64,000 bases of DNA from Paenibacillus dendritiformis (lineage in GTDB: Bacteria; Bacillota; Bacilli; Paenibacillales; Paenibacillaceae), in contig NZ_OX216966.1 of the NCBI RefSeq assembly GCF_945605565.1, positions 5,572,001 through 5,636,000 on the forward strand. Direction: 5' to 3'. Of the stretch, positions 51,401 to 58,934 are shown piece after piece. The notes under the pieces were generated by a model. The model searched no databases. It saw only the letters and a program-made list of their open reading frames with translations, and was not told the DNA's origin. The translations under genes were made by a program, and so were the position numbers. Numbering within the stretch: position 1 is the first letter of the stretch; every line of letters begins with the position of its first letter.

Positions 51401-53875
51401 GGCGAATAAGTCGACAACGTCTTCGACCTTTTGAATGTCGGCCTTCTGGAAGGCTTGAAAGATGGCGGCGAAGTCACTCTCGCTAATCTCCACCCGATTG
51501 GCGGCAGCCCAGGAGGCCAGTACATCGGTCAAAAAGCGCGTATGCTCGTTCAGTTCCTCCCCTTTGGATTCGAAGGCGTCCACATAGGACTGAAGCCGCC
51601 CGTTGATCGCGTTCTCCGCCGTGCTGACGGCGTCCGCGAATTCGGTGTTGGATTCTTCCCATTTTTCTTTCGCTTTTTTCACTTCTCCAGCAAGCTTTTC
51701 TCTTAACTCCTTGACCGTATAAATTTTGTCCGGGGTATTTGGATCAAGATCGAACTCCGGGAACTCTTCGAACGAATAATAGACATTTTCATTATCCTTG
51801 CCCTTATATTTTGCAAGGAACTCTTCATATTTTTTCCACTTCTTGTCAAGTTCCTCTTCCGCCCTGTCCCTTTTCGCAGAGGTTTTATCGATTTTGCGAT
51901 CGATTTTCGACTTCTGACTTTCATATTCCAACTGCGCATTTTCCCGCTCGCTCCGAATCTGTTCCTGAAGCAAGGCGATCCGCTGTTTAATCAGCTCGTT
52001 GTTCTCCTTTTGCGCATCGGCATGCTCATCCAACGACTTTACGCTGATGCCGAATTGGGACCGAAGCGTATCCTCAATCTGAGCAAGGCGTATCTTCGCC
52101 TGAATCGATTTCTCCTCGAGCGCCGTCAATTCCTCATATTCCGCAGCTAGTGTCTTCAGATAACTGGCTTGCGCGACGGATTCCTTTACACGATCAAACG
52201 ACTGGGCGACATTCTCCGCGCCCTCTCCCGCATCGCCGAATAGCCCGATCAGTTCGGATACGCCCCAAGAGATCAGGCCAACCAACGCTCCTATACCTGT
52301 ACTGATCATCAAGCTTTTAAAGGCTCTGCCCAACATTTTCGTTGCAGTAGCCAGTCCTCTCAGTCCGGTAGCCGCCGTCGCTGACGCCGGAGCAATACCG
52401 AGAAGACCGGCCGCTGTCTGGGAGATGCTCCCGATAAAGGATGCAATCGCCGTACGGACCACTTTTACCGTTCCCGCCATCGTCCCGAGCAGTAGCGGCA
52501 GCGAACCGATTCGTTCCGCGAGCCAGACGAACGTCTGTCCCAACGCTGTCGCGGCGCTGATCAGCGCGATAAGCGAATCGCCGATGAAAGCCTCGCCCAT
52601 CGTGAGGGCGAGCTCCTGCCATGCAGTCCGCATATTCGCGAGCCGGGCCTCCAGCGACTGCATATGCGTCTCATTGTCCCTCATCGCCGCGCCTTCGGAA
52701 TAGAGCGCCGCGTTCGCCGCATCCAGCGCCACCGGATAATTTGCCATCAAGGCTATGAAGCGCTGCATATGATCCTTGCCGGCGATCGTCTGCGCGATAT
52801 ATCGCTGCGTCCCTTCCGAGAGCTGATTCCATTTACCGGCCAGCTCCTCCACAATGCTCGAAGCCGATTTCATCGCCCCCGACGTATCCTGCAGCGACAC
52901 CCCCGCCTCCTGCAGTGCGGCGGCCGAGGAATCGGCCTTCATGATGCTCTCATATATCGCTTCCAGGCTGCTTCCGATAACAGCGCCCGATTCCTGCGTG
53001 ATGGTCCCGATAGCGGCAGTATGCCCGATAAGCTCTTCCATGCTGACGCCATAGGATCGTGCCGCTGCGCCGGCTTCGGTCAAGGAGATCGCCAAGTCCC
53101 GCGTCGAGACGGCGTAGGCTTGATCGACCGCCTTGAGCGAATCGAGGATCGTCATGCTTCGGCTCGCCTCGATCTGGAAGGCGGACATGGCGGCGGTAAG
53201 CGTCGCGATCGCTTCATCTCCGCTCAATCCGGAAATATTCCGGGCCAATTGCACCGTCTCCGCCAGCGCCATAACCTGCTGTTCATTCCAGCCCGAACGG
53301 GACAGGCCGTGCATCGTATCGAGAACATCGTTCAATGATCGGCCCAATTCGCCGGCCAGCGAGACGGAACGGTCCAGCATGCGGTCGAAGTTGGTATCCC
53401 CGTCCATTTCCCGCCGAAGAGCGGCCATTTTGGAATCGATCTCGATAACCGTCTGCACCGCCTGCCGTGCCCCTTCAATCGGGACATTGACCAGTTGTTT
53501 CGCTACATTCTGAAGCACAGATTGTTTCGCATCCTTCAGATAGCTGCCGAAGCTTTTCTGCTCTGACGCCCCCGATTCAGGCTGCGCCGCAGCCGGTTCT
53601 ACAGCCCCGCCCTTAGTCGCTTTTTGATTGGCCTCCTCGATCTGATCGCCCAGCTTTTTATAGCTGTCGATCGCATCCTTGACCGCCTCGTTCTGCTTCA
53701 CGATAGCCGTGCTGCACTCCTTGAGCGATCGAAGCATGGCGGGATCGATGGCGGCTCGCAGTTGAAGCGTTTGGAGCGACGGGCTCTTTTCGAGCGCCCG
53801 AATCGCCTGGTTAATCGCTTTGGTCGAGCTCCTCATATCGAGCGACGCCGACAGCCGCAACGTTACATCATTCAC
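48443..53875 (-). CDS. Tail tape measure protein (TP901 family)
   Basis: An 1810-aa tape measure. The N-terminal region is helical; a TP901 core (about 160-460; LMANYPVALDAANAALYSEG; MRTAWQELALTMGEAF) with several hydrophobic helices (about 440-545; IGALVGLISWGVSELIGLFG) follows. Very long charged coiled coils occupy about 570-1700, and a short C-terminal tail ends RARGHRL. Length suggests a tail of roughly 250-270 nm by the usual ~1.5 A per residue rule. Start GTG 53875; the GTG at 53887 falls inside the ribosome site. Confidence 0.93.
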   Translation of the reverse strand: MNDVTLRLSASLDMRSSTKAINQAIRALEKSPSLQTLQLRAAIDPAMLRSLKECSTAIVKQNEAVKDAIDSYKKLGDQIEEANQKATKGGAVEPAAAQPESGASEQKSFGSYLKDAKQSVLQNVAKQLVNVPIEGARQAVQTVIEIDSKMAALRREMDGDTNFDRMLDRSVSLAGELGRSLNDVLDTMHGLSRSGWNEQQVMALAETVQLARNISGLSGDEAIATLTAAMSAFQIEASRSMTILDSLKAVDQAYAVSTRDLAISLTEAGAAARSYGVSMEELIGHTAAIGTITQESGAVIGSSLEAIYESIMKADSSAAALQEAGVSLQDTSGAMKSASSIVEELAGKWNQLSEGTQRYIAQTIAGKDHMQRFIALMANYPVALDAANAALYSEGAAMRDNETHMQSLEARLANMRTAWQELALTMGEAFIGDSLIALISAATALGQTFVWLAERIGSLPLLLGTMAGTVKVVRTAIASFIGSISQTAAGLLGIAPASATAATGLRGLATATKMLGRAFKSLMISTGIGALVGLISWGVSELIGLFGDAGEGAENVAQSFDRVKESVAQASYLKTLAAEYEELTALEEKSIQAKIRLAQIEDTLRSQFGISVKSLDEHADAQKENNELIKQRIALLQEQIRSERENAQLEYESQKSKIDRKIDKTSAKRDRAEEELDKKWKKYEEFLAKYKGKDNENVYYSFEEFPEFDLDPNTPDKIYTVKELREKLAGEVKKAKEKWEESNTEFADAVSTAENAINGRLQSYVDAFESKGEELNEHTRFLTDVLASWAAANRVEISESDFAAIFQAFQKADIQKVEDVVDLFAKLPGNIHITGSSLKDLDKRFNQMKFGAGGAADGLDGLASSLQKSKQGGDELRNRIKSTQDELKSFNQILADLEAGQSMSTEAMLDLMAQYPELQKHISKAADGWKLEKEGIQELREEKLKKAKEDLENEKRSTLAAYFESMARIRIYGVEMGSIKDLADAKKRIGEVEKNRETTKQLTNVVTSIVPGAKVLLDPVQRFQDNQLDEVKQKIQDTDEYYKKYEAMLDDAYYGVSRKGTSSASSGKKDSYQPSLRFNQFEEAIQRVNASLEKNQQQMEEAMASGRQYDKLLEKRIGLYNEMGEALRKLRQSQSSRHSELASLLGSAGLVKNGEVVGDVRTRLESIGKRGSKTGYSAADYEKFVEEYMDLTRNIGDTDLKIDQNVIQLADAYKRRFESLQQPSEKKREKLRHQLALLGDINTAEEKRLAAQNAAENMNALVTEGKRIRGEIDDTEQLIRNSKTPPEQRRAATIYLEWLRDNDRSKQEEIVAEAEHAGQQQAEALIAGYKERIEELEFEKSLLGSLDTEEKQRRAKEIDDQIISIYEESGRTIESQIAELTRKAAAADSVAEKRRAESKRQALQEYQRTVLKQIADNQAAEQKARLDNANKVIDNLKKVLQREKELRTQAIEEEIRTENKRHDAKMKHLDAELKKTEDYINAQLKGLDRANAEEDYDTQLRKLMKERQDIQDRLNVLALDDSFEAKAKKKQLQEQLESKDEEIDKFKLDRERELRKQALSDQLEDRRKIIENEKELEDNQHRNQLDKLDEAKSKIEQHYRGILEDEKYFYDLKQQLLSNDKTVVFNALDEIKVKYGVFFEELAKASARLGQTIADNIKYGFKRDYDELEQYGKSLVPSVAGTVKQPGTSSGTMLPGAADQLKNKKPFSAESGGMTPAWGGKQGKFLLAHEKELILNKADSFNLLKVVDITRNIIDSIKRPFASVPALQPALAGAPTQNFHISITGNFAQKDGDDIAKSLDTALRARGHRL

Positions 53876-53903
53876 TCTCTTCCCCACTCCTTTCCGTCCA
53901 TGC

Positions 53904-53927
53904 CAAAAAAGAGCGGTTCGCCCGCTC
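53904..53927 (-). terminator. Internal terminator before the tape measure gene
   Basis: Perfect 6-bp stem GAGCGG/CCGCTC with a 5-base loop, then TTTTTT on the minus strand. Would reduce tape-measure transcription relative to the chaperone. Confidence 0.65.
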
Positions 53928-53994
53928 CTTTGGACACATTTTCTGAAGATTCTCTCTCCGTCTTGTCCTTCTTCACTCTCGGTTCTCTTCCGCC

Positions 53995-54147
53995 TTATTT
54001 CTTCGGCTCTTCTTCCTCAAGGGGCTTCGCCAGCACATACCGAATCTCATACATCGCATCCTGCTCGGCGAACCCCTCCACTGGAGTACGGTTCAAAAAC
54101 TGCAGCAAATTTTTCACCATCTGATCCGATAATTCATACTTGGCCAT
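53995..54147 (-). CDS. 50-aa protein between chaperone and tape measure genes
   Basis: A small gene below usual length cut-offs: MAKYELSDQMVKNLLQFLNR at the N terminus, acidic end LEEEEPKK. AAGGGGG is 8 bp before the ATG, which is 1 bp after the upstream stop. In siphophages the second chaperone frame (GT) sits here, usually reached by frameshift; here it has its own start and reads in the +1 frame. Likely a second tail assembly chaperone; inference from position. Confidence 0.7.
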   Translation of the reverse strand: MAKYELSDQMVKNLLQFLNRTPVEGFAEQDAMYEIRYVLAKPLEEEEPKK

Positions 54148-54148
54148 C

Positions 54149-54907
54149 TTATTTTTCCCCCTTTGTTCCGCGTGCCGATGCCCGGGAGGATGTCCGCGTT
54201 AACGGGGATGCCGCATCCGGCCCAGAGTCTCCTGTGCTCGCCGTGGTCTCCTTGCCTGCCTGATCTGCGCTGCGTGACTTGCTGAGCTTGCCCGCCTTCT
54301 CTTCCGTGCCTGCTCTATAGGCTGCCTTATCCGTCTTCTCTGCCTTCCCCGTCTTATCTGTCTTATCTGTATTATCTGTCTTACCTGCCTTATCTACCTT
54401 ACCTGCGTTGCCATCTGACTTGACTGGCTTGACTGCCTTGCCCGCCTCGTCTGCGGCGTCCGCCCCTTTCGCCTTGGCCAGCTCCGCTTCCATCGCCCGG
54501 TTGAACAACTGCAGCGCGTCATTCAGCTCAGTGTACAGCGCGGCCAGCTCGTCCCGGTCGAACGCTTCGAGGATGCGCTCGGTGTAGCCGCCGTCATGCA
54601 GCGCATGGAGCATTTCCATATAATCGTCGAGGGTCGCGGCATCCGTTACGATCGACGTGAAATGCTTGATCGCGAGCATCGTCTGCAGCCCGAGCAGCAT
54701 GCCCGCATCCAGCGGCTTATTCTGCTCCAGCGCCTCCGTCAAGACGCGGATAAGCTCCTTTTTCACGTCGTTTTTAACAGATGGACGGAACCGCACATCG
54801 ATGTCCAGCTTCCGATTTTCCCCGAATTCAACCCGCTTCTTCTCCTTGTACCGGTCCTTCATCTCTTTTTTCACTTGCTTGATTGCTAAATTTTTCATCG
54901 CGCTCAT
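54149..54907 (-). CDS. Tail assembly chaperone-like protein
   Basis: A 252-aa protein positioned as gpG in tail operons. The N-terminal ~145 residues form a basic helix plus a helical domain (LDAGMLLGLQTMLAIKHFTS; ALHDGGYTERILEAF). The C-terminal ~100 residues are low-complexity Lys/Asp/Thr/Ala (repeats of KTDKTGKAEKTDK), probably disordered. AAGGAGAGAAG before the ATG. Confidence 0.68.
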   Translation of the reverse strand: MSAMKNLAIKQVKKEMKDRYKEKKRVEFGENRKLDIDVRFRPSVKNDVKKELIRVLTEALEQNKPLDAGMLLGLQTMLAIKHFTSIVTDAATLDDYMEMLHALHDGGYTERILEAFDRDELAALYTELNDALQLFNRAMEAELAKAKGADAADEAGKAVKPVKSDGNAGKVDKAGKTDNTDKTDKTGKAEKTDKAAYRAGTEEKAGKLSKSRSADQAGKETTASTGDSGPDAASPLTRTSSRASARGTKGEK

Positions 54908-54994
54908 ATCGCTTCTCTCCTTATCGCTGGTAGAATAATTGATATCAAAAACTCTGACTCCGGCCAGAGTTTCTCAATCCAAGCATTCTCCGAT

Positions 54995-55020
54995 GAAAAA
55001 GGGGAGTGCCGCCACTCCCC
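54995..55020 (-). terminator. Terminator after the tail tube gene
   Basis: Perfect 8-bp stem GGGGAGTG/CACTCCCC with loop GCGG, then TTTTTC on the minus strand. Allows high tube-protein expression over the genes beyond. Confidence 0.8.
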
Positions 55021-55039
55021 CCGTAGAATTTACAATCGA

Positions 55040-55810
55040 TTATTCCTCGTAAATGATCATGTCCGCCAACGTATCCGTTCCATTTACCTTCACCGGGAAA
55101 ATGTCGAAGGTCAGCGTAAGCGAGCTCGGATCGCCTGTCGGGCTCATCGCCAAGGTGAAATTCGGCTGCAGCTTCGCCTTGTAATACGTCATCTGCATCG
55201 GCACCATCTCGCCGGCCACTTCATCCGCATAGAGCGTATCGCCCACAATCTTCACGTATTTCGGGAAGCCCTTGGCCGTGAAGGAGAGCTTGTTCGCGGA
55301 AGCCGATTGGAATTGGTAATAGACTTCGACCTCCTCGCCTGCCGCTACGGTCGCTTTGTCCGACAAGACGATTTCGCTGCCGGTGACGGTTTTCACTTCT
55401 TGCGGCGCCCCTTTGACGCCATTGGTGAAGGCGAATACCGACACGGCCGTGCTGCCGCCCTGCGGAGCTTTGCTCAGCTTTACTTTTGTGCCGCCGGCGC
55501 CATCCTCCTGCACGGTGAGCACTTCCCGCTTATAAATGGTCTGCGGACCGCTCACAATCTCTTCTCCCGCCAGGAGCGCAAGATGCTCCATCGTGAAGAT
55601 TTGCGTCTCGATGGTCAACGTCGCTCCCTTTTCCCCATTCCACGCGATGCGCTTCGGGTTGCCGTTGCCGCCGCGGGCATAGACCGTCTCCGCCGTCCAT
55701 TCATTGGTGGCCGATGTGGCATAATCCATATACATAATCGGTTCATTCGTCGCATAGTCGATAACCTGCGTATTCAAAATCGCTCTAGATCCGTAACGTC
55801 CTTGTTCCAT
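55040..55810 (-). CDS. Major tail tube protein
   Basis: A 256-aa protein with tube-protein character: YGSRAILNTQVIDYATNEPI start, GEKGATLTIETQIFTMEHLA and a C-terminal sandwich (ADEVAGEMVPMQMTYYKAKL; LTFDIFPVKVNG). Start at 55810, GAGGAGG upstream; the longer frame to 55852 is rejected. Followed by a terminator, as usual for the most abundant tail protein. No sheath gene is adjacent, so the tail is non-contractile. Confidence 0.8.
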   Translation of the reverse strand: MEQGRYGSRAILNTQVIDYATNEPIMYMDYATSATNEWTAETVYARGGNGNPKRIAWNGEKGATLTIETQIFTMEHLALLAGEEIVSGPQTIYKREVLTVQEDGAGGTKVKLSKAPQGGSTAVSVFAFTNGVKGAPQEVKTVTGSEIVLSDKATVAAGEEVEVYYQFQSASANKLSFTAKGFPKYVKIVGDTLYADEVAGEMVPMQMTYYKAKLQPNFTLAMSPTGDPSSLTLTFDIFPVKVNGTDTLADMIIYEE

Positions 55811-55864
55811 AAATCGTTTCCTCCTCGTCGTTGAAGCCCGTGCTTCTTCCATGCTTGTTCTGAT

Positions 55865-56578
55865 TTACAATTTGCTTCTTGTCATCCATTCAGGCAGCGA
55901 TTCATCGCGGCCCAAATATCCATTCGCCCATACCTTCAGCAAGCGGGTATGGCGCTCGCGCACATTCAAGCGCTCAAAATGCTCATATACCTGATAAATC
56001 GTCAATTCACCCACATTAAAAATATGGATGCCATTGCCCTCCGCATGGCAGAGGATGGACAAAATATCCTTCAAATGAAGCGTATTGTCGTTATCCCGGG
56101 CGTGCTTTGCCTTGAAATGCTGAAGCTTGGCGTACAGCTCTTTCGCCTTCTCGTTCTTGAAGCGGACCGGCGGCGTCTCCGCAGCCGCAATGCCGTTCAC
56201 CAGCTTCACGGCGTGAACGACGTCCCGGTAATTATGCCGATCAATCACCGCCTCGTCGCTCACGAAGGCTTGCACGTCCTCATCATAGACGAACTCCCTT
56301 CTCGCAAAAAAACGCAGCGCATCGCAAATACTCACCTGAAGCGCCGGTATCGAGCAGAGCAGCAGGAAATCATCCTCCGCTTCGAGCTGCGCCCAATCGT
56401 CATCGTCTACCGAGAATAGCCGCTTCACAACCTCCTCCTTGTCGAAGGTCGCCAGCAAAAGATACAAATTATACAGCGGCTCGCCTATCTCGCCGATCTG
56501 ATCGACCGTGGGCGAATAGACGCTCACCTTGCCGGCCGCAATCGGCTTCCCGAGAAAACAACGCAGCCGTTCCGTCAT
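55865..56578 (-). CDS. Unknown protein upstream of the tube gene
   Basis: A 237-aa, mainly helical protein (GEPLYNLYLLLATFDKEEVV; LCSIPALQVSICDALRFFAR; KLQHFKAKHARDNDNTLHLK). It begins with a small beta segment (RCFLGKPIAAGKVSVYSPTV). No recognised family. Its place before the tube is where phages encode tail completion or regulator genes. Ribosome site GAGGAG is ~15 bp upstream, so expression may depend on coupling. Confidence 0.6.
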   Translation of the reverse strand: MTERLRCFLGKPIAAGKVSVYSPTVDQIGEIGEPLYNLYLLLATFDKEEVVKRLFSVDDDDWAQLEAEDDFLLLCSIPALQVSICDALRFFARREFVYDEDVQAFVSDEAVIDRHNYRDVVHAVKLVNGIAAAETPPVRFKNEKAKELYAKLQHFKAKHARDNDNTLHLKDILSILCHAEGNGIHIFNVGELTIYQVYEHFERLNVRERHTRLLKVWANGYLGRDESLPEWMTRSKL

Positions 56579-56659
56579 CGTTTCATATCTGCACTCCTCT
56601 CTAGCCCCATGCTTCGGGGAAATGGTCGGGGGAGCGGCCGCTCCAGTCCGGTTGCCTTG

Positions 56660-58270
56660 TTATGCCAAGGTCCGGCGATGATCCCCTGTACTATAGCTAG
56701 TGTCCGAATTCCAACCTGTTTTGCCCGTTTTTTGTGCATCCTTCTTATAGATGCAGGAATATTTGATCAATTGATTGACATGATGCTGGTTCTCCTTGAG
56801 ATACTGCCTGAAAATCGTCCCGACCCGCTCCATGATTCGCTTTTTCTGCTGCGCCGTCAGAATCGAGAGCGGAGCATCATGATGCACGATCTCGGCCACC
56901 TGCTCCCAATAGGTCGCCAGCTTCTGCTGCAACAGCCGATTCAACGATCCGTACCGCTGGTTCAACCAATTTTCGACAACCCACTCATAGGGAGAATCAT
57001 CGAAGCTGTAATCCCGCTTGAAAAAGTCAATCTCCTCGTCATCCTCGTCCAGATTATCCTTCAACCAATTGACGAAGATCTGGAACAGCAGCGGATATGC
57101 CTTCGTCTCCTCGCCGATGCTGTGGTACACGGTCATATATTCATTGATTTTTTGCGGCAAAGGAACTCGCTTGACGAAGCGGTATTCCTTCCATTTCAAA
57201 TACGCCTTGCGAATCGTTTCTTTAATCGCGAGCTCGTATTTGCGCACCATCTCCGCCGAGATGCGCCATCGGTACACGCTGTAGAGCTCCGCCGCGATTT
57301 GCTTGTACGGCAGCTTGTCCTGCCGCTCGAAGCTTCGGCCCCGATCCGCACCCGCAGGTTTATATTCGATATTGCTTTTGATCAAAATGTAGGGATACAC
57401 TCTCAGCTGCTTCTCCGTCAGCAGCGCCTCAATCTCGATTTCCCGCAAAAATTTGGCGAAGCTGCTCTCTCCCCGGATTTGCTGAAATCTTGCGAAAGCG
57501 TACGTATCGTAAGGAGAGTACGCCTGGTCTTCCAGCTCCTTGCCGTTCCTCTCCGCCGCTCCATCCTCGAAGCTCCGTTCCCGACGATCCGGCTCCAGCT
57601 CATTGCCCGGAATGATCTTGCCGAAGCTCTTCTCCGTGAACCGCTCCAAGGAGTACTTCACATGATGATAGAGCCGGGCCCGCAGCTGGGATTCCGTAAA
57701 CAGCAGGTTCCTGTCATTTTGGAGAAATTCGATCACGCATTCTACGAAATATCCTTTGATCTCATCGGCTCCGAAATAGTTGATATACTTGCGTTGAATC
57801 GAATGGTACATCTTGCGCACCACGCTATGCTTGATGTCCAGCCTGACCTGCACCCCTTGTTTTTGACGAATGATGTGTTGGGCAAAAATCCGCTTCAGCG
57901 CCGACTCCTTGCTTCCCGCCTGATATTCGGCCACGATGAACGCGAGATCGCGCTCTTGACGAAGTGCGGGTTCATCCTGCCGGAATTGGGCATCCATCCA
58001 GCACTGGAATTGATCCGGCAGCGCCTCCTCTTCTGCTACCGCCCGCGCGGCCTGCTTGTCCAGGAACAGCAGCAAGTATTCCATGAATCGAATGTCGATC
58101 TCATCGCGCTCCATCCTGGTATATTGCCGCCTTATCGCTTGCAGCACCTGCTGCACATCCTCCAGCTCGAACTGTATGACGCGATTGCATTCGGAGACAA
58201 TCCCGTTCAGCACCGCCTTGTTGCCGCGACGATATTCTTCCTGCAGCCATTTCAAATTCCGTAGTTCCAT
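56660..58270 (-). CDS. Unknown protein at the head of the tail cluster, possibly sigma-like regulator
   Basis: A 536-aa, highly charged helical protein. Two stretches recall sigma-70: ~120-190 (HSVVRKMYHSIQRKYINYFG then DEIKGYFVECVIEFL) like region 2, and ~285-345 (LTEKQLRVYPYILIK... YKQIAAELYSVYRWRISAEM) like region 4. No database check was possible. The ATG at 58270 has AAAGGGG 9 bp before it. As first gene of the cluster with its own AT-rich promoter, a positive regulator of the tail genes is a fair hypothesis. Confidence 0.55.
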   Translation of the reverse strand: MELRNLKWLQEEYRRGNKAVLNGIVSECNRVIQFELEDVQQVLQAIRRQYTRMERDEIDIRFMEYLLLFLDKQAARAVAEEEALPDQFQCWMDAQFRQDEPALRQERDLAFIVAEYQAGSKESALKRIFAQHIIRQKQGVQVRLDIKHSVVRKMYHSIQRKYINYFGADEIKGYFVECVIEFLQNDRNLLFTESQLRARLYHHVKYSLERFTEKSFGKIIPGNELEPDRRERSFEDGAAERNGKELEDQAYSPYDTYAFARFQQIRGESSFAKFLREIEIEALLTEKQLRVYPYILIKSNIEYKPAGADRGRSFERQDKLPYKQIAAELYSVYRWRISAEMVRKYELAIKETIRKAYLKWKEYRFVKRVPLPQKINEYMTVYHSIGEETKAYPLLFQIFVNWLKDNLDEDDEEIDFFKRDYSFDDSPYEWVVENWLNQRYGSLNRLLQQKLATYWEQVAEIVHHDAPLSILTAQQKKRIMERVGTIFRQYLKENQHHVNQLIKYSCIYKKDAQKTGKTGWNSDTSYSTGDHRRTLA

Positions 58271-58347
58271 CGCTCTCAACCCCTTTCTTTCTATCGTAAA
58301 GCTCTTTTCAGGATCGAACTTAAACGGGAACGATAGATTTGTTATTA

Positions 58348-58371
58348 TTATTTAACAGAAATATTTAACGT
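58348..58371. promoter_or_regulatory. Direct repeats in the tail-cluster promoter region
   Basis: TATTTAAC at 58348-58355 and 58361-58368 (13-bp period), the second overlapping the palindrome TAACGTTA (58364-58371). Lies in the 190-bp divergent region between the tail cluster and the CsoR/CstR gene. A candidate regulator-binding site. Confidence 0.4.
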
Positions 58372-58410
58372 TATTTTTAATAACCTTATAACGCTTTTTG
58401 TCGGATTTCG

Positions 58411-58423
58411 GGTATACTATACC
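58411..58423. promoter_or_regulatory. Palindrome upstream of the CsoR/CstR gene
   Basis: GGTATACTATACC, a perfect 6-bp inverted repeat around one base, 40 bp before the start codon. Probable operator for the regulator it precedes. Confidence 0.5.
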
Positions 58424-58462
58424 TATACGCGTATGTGTGTGAGCAGAAAGGAGGGAAATCGT

Positions 58463-58726
58463 ATGAATCATTACTCGGATGACGTGAAAAAACGGCTGAA
58501 GCGGATTGAAGGACAAGTGCGCGGAGTGCTGCGCCTGATGGAAGAGGGAAAACCGTGCAAGGAGGTCGTAAGCCAACTGTCGGCTGTGCGGAACGCGTCG
58601 GACAAGGCGTTAGCCCAGATCGTGGCGGATAATTTGCAGCACTGCCTGCTGGAGGAGCAGGCTTCCGGCGGAGACACGGGGAAGATCGTGAAGGAAGCGG
58701 TAGAACTGCTGGTCAAGAGCAGATAA
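58463..58726 (+). CDS. CsoR/CstR-family repressor (DUF156)
   Basis: An 87-aa all-helical repressor: DDVKKRLKRIEGQVRGVLRL is the family's signature. Cysteines at 32 (PCKEV) and 61 (QHCLLEE) are kept, but the copper-ligand His four residues before the second Cys is Asn57 (DNLQHC). A Cys-Cys pair without that His is the pattern of persulfide-sensing CstR rather than copper-sensing CsoR. ATG 58463 follows AAAGGAGGG; the longer GTG/ATG readings are rejected. No sulfur-detoxification or copper gene is adjacent. Confidence 0.85.
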   Translation: MNHYSDDVKKRLKRIEGQVRGVLRLMEEGKPCKEVVSQLSAVRNASDKALAQIVADNLQHCLLEEQASGGDTGKIVKEAVELLVKSR

Positions 58727-58728
58727 CG

Positions 58729-58763
58729 AAAGGGAGGGCATCGCTGCCGCTCCCTTTCTTCTT
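58729..58763 (+). terminator. Terminator of the CsoR/CstR gene
   Basis: AAAGGGAG/CTCCCTTT 8-bp stem with a 13-base loop, followed by CTTCTTG (weak T-run). Confidence 0.6.
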
Positions 58764-58934
58764 GATCTGATTCGCTTTACGTGCACTGTACCGGCGGGGT
58801 TTCCGGCCGGAGGCGATGGCTGCTCACGGCCGTGTCATGGGCTTGCTTCCGTTCCCGCATGCGCCGCTACAGCCTTTTCGTGTTACATTTTTGTTAACGA
58901 TCCGCAAGCTGCATCTGAAATTAAAGCGTATTTC

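Noticed and set aside
54149..54170. Possible -1 programmed frameshift (GGGGGAAAAA) at the chaperone stop
   Set aside because: The -1 frame stops after about a dozen codons and does not enter the 50-aa frame; the heptamer is not in the X-XXY-YYZ register.
56609..58264. 551-codon plus-strand frame opposite the sigma-like gene
   Set aside because: Mirror of the opposite coding strand with repetitive Leu/Arg/Gln content; the minus-strand gene has the start signals.
29881..58270. Complete prophage
   Set aside because: No integrase, attachment repeats, head, portal, terminase or replication genes were seen; flanks are chromosomal-type genes.
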